The notes under the pieces are model-generated. The model saw only the letters and a program-made list of their open reading frames with translations, was not told the origin of the DNA and did no database searches. A stretch of DNA of 64,000 nucleotides, from NCBI RefSeq assembly GCF_024438035.1, contig NZ_JANFQF010000012.1, positions 62,001 through 126,000 of the forward strand, in the 5' to 3' direction. Positions 38,806 through 47,804 of the stretch are shown piece by piece (the stretch's first letter is position 1; every line of letters begins with the position of its first letter). Source of the DNA: Rhodococcus tibetensis (GTDB lineage Bacteria > Actinomycetota > Actinomycetes > Mycobacteriales > Mycobacteriaceae). Both the position numbers and the translations under genes were made by a program.

Positions 38806-39657
38806 TCACGGCGCCGATCTCCTGTTCGTCAGGTTGTGATACTCGGTTGCGAGCGCGCCCACCAAGGCGCTTGTCTTGTACCGGATCTCGTCGATCTGAG
38901 AGATTCTCGTGATTTCCATCGCAGTGCCACACAAAAATGCGCCATCGAATGATTCGAGCTCGGTGTATGAAATGTCACGCTCGGTGACCGACACGTTCAG
39001 TCGCGGACACAGATCGTCGATGATCACCCTTCTGGTAATCCCGGCGAGGGCCAAGTCCGTGGTGGGCGTGAACAAGTCGTCCCCTTTGATGAAAAACACG
39101 TTCGAACCACTCGACTCACACACGGTGTCGGTTGTCGAAAGGAAGATTACGTCGTCATAGCCGACGGCCTTTTGATGGTAGCTCAAATAGCTCAAGGCGT
39201 AAGTCGACGATGTTTTCGCCTGATACGGGTGACACGACGCAGGCGCGCGCCTCCATGTTGCCGTAGCAAGCCGATAAGGCTCTGATGCAGATTTCGAGGG
39301 AAAGGGTAGGGCAATGGCGACTACCTTGCTGGAGCAGCCTTGCGCCTTGAAGCTGACATCTGAATCGTCGTAGAAAACCAGGAACTTTATGTATGCGTCG
39401 GCCAGCTTGTTCACTTTCAGTAGCTCGTAGCACAAATTGGTCAGGTCTGCATTCGAATATGGCACCGTATGCCCGAACACGTCGGCGGACCGTCGCAACC
39501 TTTCCACGTGGTCTTCACATTTGAAGATGTTTCCGCCGTAGCTACGGATTCCCTCGAACACCGAGGTCCCATACGACAACGAATGAGTGGCGGGGGACAG
39601 ACTCATCTCGTCACATCGGACGAAGCTGCCGTCCGCCCAGGCAATATCGCTGATCAT
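38806..39657 (-). CDS. class IV PLP aminotransferase (cluster 2)
   Basis: A 283-residue BCAT/ADC-lyase-fold enzyme: WADGSFVRCDEMSLSPATHS, SYGTSVFEGIRSYGG, LRRSADVFGHTVPYSN, the lysine region QAKTSSTYALSYLSYHQKAV, FLSTTDTVCESSGSNVFFIK and TERDISYTELESFDGAFLCG. It is either an amino acid transaminase or an aminodeoxychorismate-lyase-like enzyme; the EGIR motif favours transaminase. A KTSS environment, not the KTGA of the cluster 1 enzyme, shows the two are not recent duplicates. It is the last gene of the cluster 2 minus-strand operon, nine bases after the FemAB-like gene. Codon use is less GC-rich than in genes outside the cluster. Confidence 0.85.
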   Translation of the reverse strand: MISDIAWADGSFVRCDEMSLSPATHSLSYGTSVFEGIRSYGGNIFKCEDHVERLRRSADVFGHTVPYSNADLTNLCYELLKVNKLADAYIKFLVFYDDSDVSFKAQGCSSKVVAIALPFPSKSASEPYRLATATWRRAPASCHPYQAKTSSTYALSYLSYHQKAVGYDDVIFLSTTDTVCESSGSNVFFIKGDDLFTPTTDLALAGITRRVIIDDLCPRLNVSVTERDISYTELESFDGAFLCGTAMEITRISQIDEIRYKTSALVGALATEYHNLTNRRSAP

Positions 39658-39666
39658 ATCGTCGCC

Positions 39667-40584
39667 CTATCCCATCCCCGCGTATTCGTGCATCGCCTGC
39701 CTCTGGCGCGTGTTGACCGGAATCAGCCAGTTGTCCAGGTCGACAACGTGATTTGCGCCCACCCGGACCTTGCTCTCGATGGCGCCGCGCCCCAGACAAA
39801 TGTCCTCGAAACCCAGCCGATCGGCGAATTGGTACAACTGATAGTAGTCGGTGATATACAGATTCAGACCACGCGGAATTCGGTCACGGTCGAGTCCCTG
39901 AACAAGCATTGTAAACACGCCGCGTTCGTCGTCCGCGTAGCTCAGCGACGCGTTTACGGGGGCATTGGTCGACTTCTCGTAATCCAGCTTCAGATAATAC
40001 TTCGTTCCTTCCGGCGAACGCGCCAACGAGCGCAGAATATTGTGGGTATAGAGATTCCTGGAGTGCCCATACTTCGCCACGTTCAGGGCTTGGAGAACGG
40101 CGAAATCGTGCAGGGCTCGATGGTCGTCTGCCAACTCTGAGAGTCGGTGTATCTCGGTGTCACACGCAGCCTCGGCCTTCGAGGTGAGCTTTGTAATCGC
40201 CTTGTATTGCCGGTCCCCTACGGTCGCTCGCAATGTGAAATCCACTCGTCCGGACGACCGGAAATATGCTGCCTGCATGAACGGAACCGCAATAACGTGG
40301 ACGCCGCGATCGCGCTGAGACCTGAGCAGAGATGGCACCAGCAACCAGTCGGCGGTGGAAGCCAGATCCAACAACGCCGCCAGTCTCCGCTCGTCGGGCT
40401 CGTCGGACACGGGCATATAGAAGTATCCCGGTGCGACGTACGCGAGCTCTCGATGCAGGGACTCATTCCTGACCTCTCTGCGCTGGAGCACGGCATCCCA
40501 GTGAGCGATGTCCATCAGTGGAAGTTGTGGCTGCGAAACATCGTGGCTTTTACAGAACGCATCGCGCTGGGGTTGCCATTCCAT
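39667..40584 (-). CDS. FemAB/GNAT-like N-acyltransferase (cluster 2)
   Basis: A 305-residue protein with a FemAB/BioF2-like acyltransferase end: VAKYGHSRNLYTHNILRSLA, KYYLKLDYEKSTNAPVNASL, LYITDYYQLYQFADRLGFED and ICLGRGAIESKVRVGANHVV, comparable to the closing GMAAYEAKYARGC of the cluster 1 enzyme. Strong AAGGAGG precedes ATG 40584, so the longer frame starts (40602, 40665) are rejected. The start lies 35 bases inside the ABC gene, so coupling is likely. It may attach an amino acid, possibly from aminoacyl-tRNA, to the product amine. Confidence 0.6.
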   Translation of the reverse strand: MEWQPQRDAFCKSHDVSQPQLPLMDIAHWDAVLQRREVRNESLHRELAYVAPGYFYMPVSDEPDERRLAALLDLASTADWLLVPSLLRSQRDRGVHVIAVPFMQAAYFRSSGRVDFTLRATVGDRQYKAITKLTSKAEAACDTEIHRLSELADDHRALHDFAVLQALNVAKYGHSRNLYTHNILRSLARSPEGTKYYLKLDYEKSTNAPVNASLSYADDERGVFTMLVQGLDRDRIPRGLNLYITDYYQLYQFADRLGFEDICLGRGAIESKVRVGANHVVDLDNWLIPVNTRQRQAMHEYAGMG

Positions 40585-43500
40585 CGACTTCCTCCTTTCC
40601 ATCCCAATTCCGATCGACGCCTGTTGCACGCTGCTGGCCGGGAATCTCGAGGAGACGTCTTTCACCGTTGAAATGGAAAAGTCGATTGGCGAGCGTCGCC
40701 AACTCGGGATTGTGCGTGATGATGAAGAAGAGGGTGTCCGGCAATGCGGAGGTCAGGGCCCCCAATAGCCAAAGCTCCGCTTCGGCGCTCAACTCGGACG
40801 TGGCTTCGTCGAGGATTGCGACCGCTGGTGGATTGATCATCACGTCCAGCAGTGCCAGCCGTTGTAGCTCTGTCTTGCTCAGATTCAACAGACCGGTTGA
40901 GGGGACTATCTCGTCGAACCCGAAAGGCAATCGCTCGACGACATCTGCCACCTCGAGGTATTCAGCCGCACGTGCCAGCTCCAGAGGTTGCGGGCTGTTG
41001 AAGTGTTCGGACAGTTTTCCAGGTTTGAATGTCGGGCTCGACGTCAGCAAGAGCACGTCTTGGTCGTGCGAATCCGACACGTATCCGCTCGTGCGGCCCA
41101 ATGTGGATACGACGCCTGCCGTCGGCTGCACACCGCCGACAACAAGCTTCGCGAACGTCGACTTCCCCACCCCACTGGCGCCCGTGATCACCACGATGTC
41201 GCGGTGATAGAACGACTCCGTCAGGTCCTCGAGCAGCATCACCCCGCTGTGCCTGTCAACGAAGGTGACATCCGTAAACGACACAAGTGCCTTGTCTTCA
41301 ACCGTAAGGGAAGGACGGTCCGGTAGAACCGCCACAGGAGGTGTGAGCAGGCGATCCGCGCTGTCGAGCACCTGCCTGAGTTCGACGAGACAGCTCCCCA
41401 CACGCGCGAACAGTGCAATCAGGCTGTACGAGAGACTCAGCGCGAGCACATTGACCAGGCCAACGCCGCCGCGGGCGTGAACCCATACCGTTGAACCTAC
41501 GATGACCGACAAAAAGCACACACCCATCAAATCGAGCTTGTAGGTGAACCAGCGCCGCGCCGCCACATTGTTCATCGAGGCCAGGGCGCGCTCCTTCAGG
41601 CTCCTGTTCAGCCAACTCATCAGAACCGGGTTTTCGCTTGCCAACTCGAATCTGCCCGAACTCCGCGTCGCAGCCTCTACCCGCGCAAACAATATCGAAG
41701 TCGTACCGATCTCGCGCTCGTTGAAGCAGTTCAGCCGGTTGCCTGAACGCCTCGAACTACGCCAGTAGACCAAGCACATCCCAGCAAAGGGAAGCAGAAC
41801 CAAGATGTTCTTGGTCAACACAAATCCGGCGGTTGTGATCAGAAGCGTCGCCGCACCCAACGTATGCAGCAGTATTACAGGCAAAACCTCGTCAACACGT
41901 CGTTGATCCCAGGTGAGTTTGCTCTGACTGTCTCGATTGACCCGTACAAATGTCGAGCCATCGAGCGTCGGACTCATAATGGTCGACAAATAATTCACGC
42001 ACTGTCGCGAAGCTGCCCTGATACTGTGCTGCACCGTCAGCAAGGCGCCGGAAATCGACAAGAGCGCCCCGGCCGACAGCACGCTAACCAGAATAATGGA
42101 CGACTTCCGAGCATTCGCGGATGAAAGGCCACTTGCAGCAAGATAGTCACCGACAATTGTCAACACTTCTCGGCATGCAAACAGGACACATGCAACGAGT
42201 GCGACCTTCGCTATCCCGAAGCTGATCAGACTACGACCAGGCTGCGTCCGGGGTTTGTCCACGTCCGTGCCGTGGGGAAGTTGGAGAGGGAGCAATCGCT
42301 CTTCGGGAGTACCCCGCCTTGCAGTGTCCGGAAGGAAGTCCGAACGCGTTGTCAGGTTTCGTATGACTTCGACGACTGCCCCGTCAGCCACCACCCAGAT
42401 CTCTTGTGCAGAGTCTCTTTCGTCAGGCTTGTCTGTTGCATAGACAACTGTCGTGTCGCGCCAGGGCCCCCGGAGGAGCGAGCACAGCAATCCTCTCGCC
42501 AGGTCGCCGTCCAGTCCTGATGTGGGCTGATCTATGACAACGCAGGTCGGCTCGGCCAGTATCGCCCGCGCCAGTTCCAACCGCTTTCCCTGCCCGCGGG
42601 AGACGTCCCAGCCCTCGGTCCGGCGTCTCGATTTGCTCTCGACGTACTCGGTATAGAAGGTTTCGGGCAGCCTGGACTGCGCCAGAGCTTGCCCGGCCTC
42701 GTCGTCCGAGAAGTCACTTCGATAGAGACACAGATTCTCGTAGAGTCCGCCAGGGAAAATCCACGGTTCATCCGGCACGTACAACGTGGTGCTGTCGATG
42801 CGGCTGTTCAGCCGCGCGCACATCTTCAAAATGGATGTCTTGCCACTACCCGCTGCGCCGACGACAGCGATGTGCTTCGCCGTGGTTGTCGGCAACGAGA
42901 TTGCGCGCGCATCGGTCTCCGACGAGCCGGCGCCGGACAGATACCTCGCAACATTGGCGTGCCCGACCACACCGTAAGAAATGCTCTGGACAATTTCGGG
43001 AACATTGTTGGCGACAGATCTCAGGCCGCCGATCAACGCCATTGCCGACAACAGCCCCACCGGATCCACATGACCGAGAAGTGCTAGCTGGGTGAACGCC
43101 GCGGCGACTATTCCCACGATTGGCGTCAGAGTAGATATGAGATTGATCCCCGCCACAAGGCGCGCTGCTTTCTCGAGCGAGCGCTGTTCGCCGTCCCGCT
43201 TGTCGGCATAGCGCCGGATCAGATCGTCGTTCCAGTTCTTCAGCCATGCAAGCAGTCGGTTGTTTACCGCGAACAAGCCGACTTCGATGCGTTCTGCCGA
43301 AGTTGCCGACAGGTCAGCGTGGGCGATGTTCAATCTTTTGGCGATCCAGAAGATCGCCAGAGAACTGATGAAGAGGACCGACAGCGTTGACAAAGCACTC
43401 AACCCCAACGCCACGAAGAAGAACGCGGAGGTGAAAGCTATCGTCGCGAGCGCCAGAACCATGAATACCAGGCCGGACCAGGCAGCTTCGACGCGTGCTG

Positions 43501-44002
43501 CTTCACGGTCCAACAGTGCGACAAGGCCGGACGGTCGGCTGGCACCGTCACCGTCACCACCGCATTTCTTTCGTAGCAGTCTTTGCTCGACGTATGTCCG
43601 GGCTCCGATCCCTACCAGCTCGGCTAGCAGGAAGGTGTGATTGAGGGCCAGCCACGCCGAGTAAGTCAGCACCATGCAGGTGACGCCCAGTGCCACGTTC
43701 ACCAACGGGGGTGTGCCGTCTGCGACGAGGTGCTGGATGAGCGATTTCAGTGTGAGGGCTGCGCCGAAGGCGCAACCAGCGTTGATCGCGATGGCGAGGA
43801 ACGCGAGCAGAACATCGCGACGGAGCGCTTTGAACACAGATCTATGAAGGCGCTCGGGTCGGTGGGCATTTCGATCGTCGTGTCGGGCCGCATCGCACCA
43901 GCGCTGCCACCTGGAAAGTTGGAACACGTTGACTTGCTTGCCGAACGGGGATTCGGATCGAGGAACCTCGAACCAGACGATTCGCTTAAGGGCGGTCAGC
44001 AT
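40550..44002 (-). CDS. fused double ABC exporter with asymmetric ATP sites (cluster 2)
   Basis: A 1150-residue protein with two complete TMD-NBD units, as in CydDC-type or ABCC-type fusions. NBD1 (about 370-550): Walker A VVGAAGSGKTS (K388), signature WDVSRGQGKRLELARA (467-473), Walker B CVVIDQPTSGLDG with Gln492 where catalytic Glu is expected, and ATDKP where the switch histidine is normal. NBD2 (about 900-1120): Walker A TGASGVGKSTF (K947), weak signature LNLSKTELQRLAL, Walker B VAILDEATSEL (E1066), histidine in FFIITHNPEL (H1097). So the site made of NBD2 Walker motifs and NBD1 signature is intact and the other is degenerate, a known exporter pattern. It should export the cluster 2 product. 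Confidence 0.88.
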   Translation of the reverse strand: MLTALKRIVWFEVPRSESPFGKQVNVFQLSRWQRWCDAARHDDRNAHRPERLHRSVFKALRRDVLLAFLAIAINAGCAFGAALTLKSLIQHLVADGTPPLVNVALGVTCMVLTYSAWLALNHTFLLAELVGIGARTYVEQRLLRKKCGGDGDGASRPSGLVALLDREAARVEAAWSGLVFMVLALATIAFTSAFFFVALGLSALSTLSVLFISSLAIFWIAKRLNIAHADLSATSAERIEVGLFAVNNRLLAWLKNWNDDLIRRYADKRDGEQRSLEKAARLVAGINLISTLTPIVGIVAAAFTQLALLGHVDPVGLLSAMALIGGLRSVANNVPEIVQSISYGVVGHANVARYLSGAGSSETDARAISLPTTTAKHIAVVGAAGSGKTSILKMCARLNSRIDSTTLYVPDEPWIFPGGLYENLCLYRSDFSDDEAGQALAQSRLPETFYTEYVESKSRRRTEGWDVSRGQGKRLELARAILAEPTCVVIDQPTSGLDGDLARGLLCSLLRGPWRDTTVVYATDKPDERDSAQEIWVVADGAVVEVIRNLTTRSDFLPDTARRGTPEERLLPLQLPHGTDVDKPRTQPGRSLISFGIAKVALVACVLFACREVLTIVGDYLAASGLSSANARKSSIILVSVLSAGALLSISGALLTVQHSIRAASRQCVNYLSTIMSPTLDGSTFVRVNRDSQSKLTWDQRRVDEVLPVILLHTLGAATLLITTAGFVLTKNILVLLPFAGMCLVYWRSSRRSGNRLNCFNEREIGTTSILFARVEAATRSSGRFELASENPVLMSWLNRSLKERALASMNNVAARRWFTYKLDLMGVCFLSVIVGSTVWVHARGGVGLVNVLALSLSYSLIALFARVGSCLVELRQVLDSADRLLTPPVAVLPDRPSLTVEDKALVSFTDVTFVDRHSGVMLLEDLTESFYHRDIVVITGASGVGKSTFAKLVVGGVQPTAGVVSTLGRTSGYVSDSHDQDVLLLTSSPTFKPGKLSEHFNSPQPLELARAAEYLEVADVVERLPFGFDEIVPSTGLLNLSKTELQRLALLDVMINPPAVAILDEATSELSAEAELWLLGALTSALPDTLFFIITHNPELATLANRLFHFNGERRLLEIPGQQRATGVDRNWDGKEEVDGMATPARCVL

Positions 44003-45048
44003 TCGGACAAGGTGGGGACGACGGTGTCGGCCAGGGCGATGGAAGCAATTCGGTCACACAATTGTGTGATCATCTTCCACCCCTCATCGAGCGCTTCCCG
44101 TAATTCTCGGGTCTCGGTCGGCGTTGCTCGATCGAGCAGGTCGATTCCCATGCTCACGTGGTGGCCGTCGTCTTCACCGTGCTCTTGGAAGTGTGGAATG
44201 TCGGGAAACGCGCGCGCCGCTTCTCGGTGCCAGATTTCGCCACTACCTTCCAGCACTACATGCATCAGCAAAGTTCGCACCATGTCGCTCCTGTAGAGCA
44301 TCTGATGCCTGAACCAATCCATTGTCGATACGAACGTCGCATCGTCGACCGGCGAATGCCGGGATTCCCGTTGTTCTCGAAGGTTGTTGTTGTGTCCCAG
44401 TTCTTCGACCAGATGATCGAGTGCGACATGCTTGTGTTGCGGATCGGTCGTCATCGCCACACGCAGGTGCAGGAGGTCTTGGAACGCATCCGACCAGGTT
44501 TGTTGGCAGTCGAGCAGCCTCTGGCGAACGTCAGGGTCGGTCATCGAAGGGTCGTCGATCAACCGCAGCAGGCTGCTGTTCTCGAATTCTTCCAAGTACT
44601 TCGAGTTGGCCTCCAGGAGAGCGACGGCCTGTGGGGATACCGCGGGTGCGAACATGGCGTTCGGCTTGTCGGTATCTTCGTAGAGGGCCTTTCCGTTGAA
44701 CTGGATCGACAGCGCCCAGAACCCGTCGTGAGTTCCCTCGAAGCCGTGCCATGAGTCGCCGGGTACCAGGATCATGTCTCCCGCCCTGACGTCCTGCTCC
44801 GTGCTTCCTGATGTTCGTCCGGATCCTTCGCACACCAGGATCAGGCTCGGTTCGGGGTGCTTGTGCACAGACAGCACCTGCCCGCATTCCAATCTGACCC
44901 AGCTGATCGCCACATTGCTGGACGCGGGAATGAACTGCGCCAGCTCAGGGTTTCGGGCGAAGATCTTGACGACGCCCAGGTCGTGGACGTGGCCGTCGAC
45001 CACCACCTCGTTGATCGTCTCGAGTGCGCTTCTGGCAATAATGTGCAT
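43996..45048 (-). CDS. cupin fused to HDO-type (heme-oxygenase-like) diiron enzyme (cluster 2)
   Basis: A 350-residue two-domain protein. Residues about 40-125 are a cupin with GQVLSVHKHPEPS and GDMILVPGDSWHGF (His ligands H62, H64, H101). Residues about 150-345 are helical with E216-x2-H219 (VEELGHN), E267 (VVLEGSG) and H290-x3-D294-x2-H297 (FQEHGEDDGHHV), which is the H-x3-D-x2-H signature of heme-oxygenase-like diiron oxidases such as CADD and SznF. SznF also joins an HDO domain and a cupin, but in the opposite order, and makes an N-nitroso group. N-oxygenation of an amino acid is therefore a reasonable guess, not shown. GAAGGAAG precedes ATG 45048. Ends 7 bases into the ABC gene start. 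Confidence 0.75.
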   Translation of the reverse strand: MHIIARSALETINEVVVDGHVHDLGVVKIFARNPELAQFIPASSNVAISWVRLECGQVLSVHKHPEPSLILVCEGSGRTSGSTEQDVRAGDMILVPGDSWHGFEGTHDGFWALSIQFNGKALYEDTDKPNAMFAPAVSPQAVALLEANSKYLEEFENSSLLRLIDDPSMTDPDVRQRLLDCQQTWSDAFQDLLHLRVAMTTDPQHKHVALDHLVEELGHNNNLREQRESRHSPVDDATFVSTMDWFRHQMLYRSDMVRTLLMHVVLEGSGEIWHREAARAFPDIPHFQEHGEDDGHHVSMGIDLLDRATPTETRELREALDEGWKMITQLCDRIASIALADTVVPTLSEC

Positions 45049-45101
45049 CCGATTTCTTCCTTCTGGATGAGTGGACGCGATCTTCATGATCGCGTTGGGT
45101 A

Positions 45102-46262
45102 TCAGGAACAGGTGACGTCGAGATAGTCGATGGCTCGCTTGAATGGCTCGCTCTCATTGCAGGCGAGAACAACCCAGCCGATCTTGTCGTCGTTTGTACG
45201 TGGCCTGTCGAGTCGCAACGGTGTCGGCTCGATATGAAGCCTGATTATGTCGACATCCCGCAGAGCGCTCCGAAGGTGCTCGAAGTCCGTGGGTTCATAG
45301 AATTGGTGCGATGCAGCGTACGTATACCGCGCCCGGTTCGGTCCGACGCTCGTGGACCGGTCCATTTCGCTCCAGCAACGTAGCGTTTCTCTGAGCTGAC
45401 TGACACCGGTAGTGAGTTCGACGAGGAGTCCGATGTAGTCACCACCGACCCGGTTGTTGATCTCGATAAGGCTGAGCCCGTCGTCCGTGATTTTCACCTC
45501 GATATGACACGGCCCGTGCTGATAGCTGATTTGGTTGAGCAGTCTTTCACAGTAGGCGCTGATAACATCGAATGTCGTGGCGTCGACGACGTCCGGCGAA
45601 ATAATGTGCTGTTCTTCGGCGAGCGATTTTCTGTGCAGCTTTTTGTTCGTCACAGCGAGAACTCGATGCTTGCCGTCGACGGTCAGAGTCTCGACACTGA
45701 CTTCGCGTCCGGGTAGGTACTCTTCGGCGAGCATGAGGAAGCCATCCTTGCGCAACTCGGTGAGCGCGGCGGAGAGTTCCAGTTCGTCGCGGACGATGAA
45801 CACGCTTTCGCTGCCCGACCCAGCCGGATCCTTGAGGACCAGCCCCCGGGGGTGACGGGCGAGGAATGTTTCGACATCGGCCGCCGTACGACATGCCGCG
45901 TTCTCGACAGCAAACTCGGTGCCTTCGAGAAAGGTACGCATCAATTGCTTGTCGATGCACAGTTCGCATGCGCTGAGGTCGAGACCCGGGATAGAGAGCC
46001 GGTGGCTCGCAATCGCCGCAGTAAGCAAGCCCCCCTCGGTAAAGGAAAAAATGTAGTCCACCTGTTTCGACCGCATTATTCGTGCTATTTCGGCCACGAC
46101 GGTGTCCGGCTCGAAATCGGCCACCGCAAAGATGTGGTCGGTGAGCGTTCGCAGGTTCGGGCCGATGGCGCTGGGCAACTGTAGAACAGTAAACTGGAAT
46201 CCCAATCCCGCGAAATGCGTGAATGTTTCATCGTGCCCTCCGATCAGGACGATGTTTCTCAT
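45102..46262 (-). CDS. ATP-grasp ligase (cluster 2)
   Basis: A 386-residue ATP-grasp enzyme: MRNIVLIGGHDETFTHFAGL, DYIFSFTEGGLLTAAIASHR, ATP-lysine strand GLVLKDPAGSGSESVFIVRD, LAEEYLPGREVSVETLTVDG and metal end GLSLIEINNRVGGDYIGLLV. The general order (pre-grasp domain, central ATP domain, C-terminal DFEHLRSALRDVDIIRLHIE tail) is that of BacD/L-amino-acid-ligase-like and carboxylate-amine ligases. It is the first gene of the cluster 2 minus-strand operon, followed after 53 bases by the cupin-HDO fusion. It likely forms the main amide bond of the product. A conserved start ATG at 46262 leaves a 285-base divergent promoter region. Confidence 0.87.
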   Translation of the reverse strand: MRNIVLIGGHDETFTHFAGLGFQFTVLQLPSAIGPNLRTLTDHIFAVADFEPDTVVAEIARIMRSKQVDYIFSFTEGGLLTAAIASHRLSIPGLDLSACELCIDKQLMRTFLEGTEFAVENAACRTAADVETFLARHPRGLVLKDPAGSGSESVFIVRDELELSAALTELRKDGFLMLAEEYLPGREVSVETLTVDGKHRVLAVTNKKLHRKSLAEEQHIISPDVVDATTFDVISAYCERLLNQISYQHGPCHIEVKITDDGLSLIEINNRVGGDYIGLLVELTTGVSQLRETLRCWSEMDRSTSVGPNRARYTYAASHQFYEPTDFEHLRSALRDVDIIRLHIEPTPLRLDRPRTNDDKIGWVVLACNESEPFKRAIDYLDVTCS

Positions 46263-46410
46263 CGCGTGTTCACCAGTCCTTCCACAACGTCGGGCCGACC
46301 CACCGGTGGAGACCCCGACCGCACTGCTCGTCGTGGGTGGTAGTCAAGGCGCTCACCAGCGGATCTCTGAAACCCTTTGGTACTCAATATCAGCGTGAGC
46401 CGGCCCGGCC

Positions 46411-46487
46411 GGGTAGGCACCCTTGGGGGGCCAAAGCTTCACCCACTAGCCGAGGGTGGCTCATGGGCCCCCCTTGGGTGCCTATCC
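46411..46487. promoter_or_regulatory. long near-palindrome in the cluster 2 divergent promoter
   Basis: TAGGCACCCTTGGGGGGCC at 46414-46432 mirrors GGCCCCCCTTGGGTGCCTA at 46466-46484; only the central TT/TT pair fails to match, giving 17 paired bases, and outer G-C pairs extend it. It lies between the divergent ATP-grasp and TDO-like genes and could be a regulator site or a cruciform/terminator. No regulator gene is in the cluster. Apart from a small stem at 46512-46528 (TTGCG/CGCAA), nothing else is seen in 46263-46547. Confidence 0.55.
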
Positions 46488-46547
46488 GTATCCGCCTGTC
46501 GGCATAGAAAATTGCGAAACCCCGCAAATTGATGAGAGGCGAATCCT

Positions 46548-47804
46548 TTGTTGATTTCCGAAACGTTGCGCGAAGCTGAGGCGGGTATCGTTCGTAGCGG
46601 TGCCGTCGGTGTCGGCGGCAAGTGCCTTCAGGCTGCAGACGCGACAACTGATGCGTTGTGCGATCGCCATGTGGAGGAGGCGCTTCGACAATGGGCCGCG
46701 GGTCATTCCGAGTTTCCATTCGCGGCCGTCGTTGCCCACTATCAGGAGGTCGGGCGAAACGGTGTGCGGCCACACGTGGTCACCATGCTGCGCGAGCTTC
46801 ATGGTAGGCACCGGTCCGATCCGGTGCTCGACGCGTGGCTACCGATGACGTTCGACGAAAATGACGCCGCCTATTCGTCGTATGTCGGTCTCGACTACTT
46901 CGACGAGGTCGTCCGATCAGCCGACTGCCAGCGCGTGGACGCATTCGTATCCGCCGCGGCCATCGACCTCGCATTGCTGGAGACGAGAGCCTTCGGGGTG
47001 GCACCCGGCCCCGCCCAAATGGTCAGAACGCGTGCGACGACCCGAGTCGTGACGCAACTAGCGCGGCTCGCACCCGATTTCGACGTCGATCCGAACGTGG
47101 CCACGGAGGGCGGAGCAGCGCTTGCCCGAGCAGACGCCGATTACCACTCGTTTGCTTCCGCTGCGGCACTGGCGCTCGAGAGTGTCCCGGAAGACATCCG
47201 AACTGCAGTTCGGCTGACTTTGCTGCCGACGACTCGCCTGCATGACGAACAGATGTTCATCCGATGCATCCAGATCTTCGAGGGCCTGTACCGACAGGTT
47301 GCGACGGCAATATCGATGGCGATCATGGACCTCCTCGATGGAGATACCGCTCGTGCGAAGCACCGCCTCGATGGGGCATCGGGCCGCCTCGAAGCGATAC
47401 CTGCTCTCTTTCGGGTTTTGACGACGATGCCGGTGGACGCCTTCTCCATCATTCGCGGCTTCACACACGGGCGGAGCGCTGTTCAGTCGCGCGCGTTTCG
47501 CGAGGTCGAGTTCGCGTGCGCACGTAATCGGGCTAATTCCGACCACATTGCGAAAATCGATACCGAGGAGACTACTTTGGAAGACATCTTTCTGACGATG
47601 CGAAACACACTCGCGGGTGCCATGCCTCTCGAGAAATCGATGCGCCGCCTCGACCGGGCATGGGGGGTGATGAAGCGTGGCCACTGGGGCATCACCTTGA
47701 AGGTGATCGGCACGGTACCTGGAACTGGCGGCACGGCAGGCGCGTCGTATCTGCAGAGTGCCGCAAAGGTGTCACTCTTCCCCGGGCTGCCCGAGGCGGC
47801 ATGA
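46548..47804 (+). CDS. tryptophan 2,3-dioxygenase-like heme enzyme (cluster 2)
   Basis: A 418-residue protein with TDO-superfamily marks: LPTTRLHDEQMFIRCIQIFE (TDO distal-His helix), LLFRVL-like helix, FTHGRSAVQSRAFREVEFAC, and the C-terminal RGHWGITLKVIG with GTVPGTGGTAGASYLQSAAK and FPGLPEA, as TDO has GTGGSSG near its end and a proximal heme histidine just before. True TDO makes N-formylkynurenine; MarE and PrnB are diverged relatives with other chemistry on indoles. TTG 46548 (or 46551) is the likely start, with GAGAGGCGAA upstream. The methyltransferase gene overlaps its stop (ATGA). A modified tryptophan building block is likely. Confidence 0.75.
   Translation: MLISETLREAEAGIVRSGAVGVGGKCLQAADATTDALCDRHVEEALRQWAAGHSEFPFAAVVAHYQEVGRNGVRPHVVTMLRELHGRHRSDPVLDAWLPMTFDENDAAYSSYVGLDYFDEVVRSADCQRVDAFVSAAAIDLALLETRAFGVAPGPAQMVRTRATTRVVTQLARLAPDFDVDPNVATEGGAALARADADYHSFASAAALALESVPEDIRTAVRLTLLPTTRLHDEQMFIRCIQIFEGLYRQVATAISMAIMDLLDGDTARAKHRLDGASGRLEAIPALFRVLTTMPVDAFSIIRGFTHGRSAVQSRAFREVEFACARNRANSDHIAKIDTEETTLEDIFLTMRNTLAGAMPLEKSMRRLDRAWGVMKRGHWGITLKVIGTVPGTGGTAGASYLQSAAKVSLFPGLPEAA

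Noticed and set aside
38806-39657. Aminodeoxychorismate lyase instead of aminotransferase
   Set aside because: The EGIR motif and BCAT-like order favour a transaminase, though the lyase option is not fully excluded.
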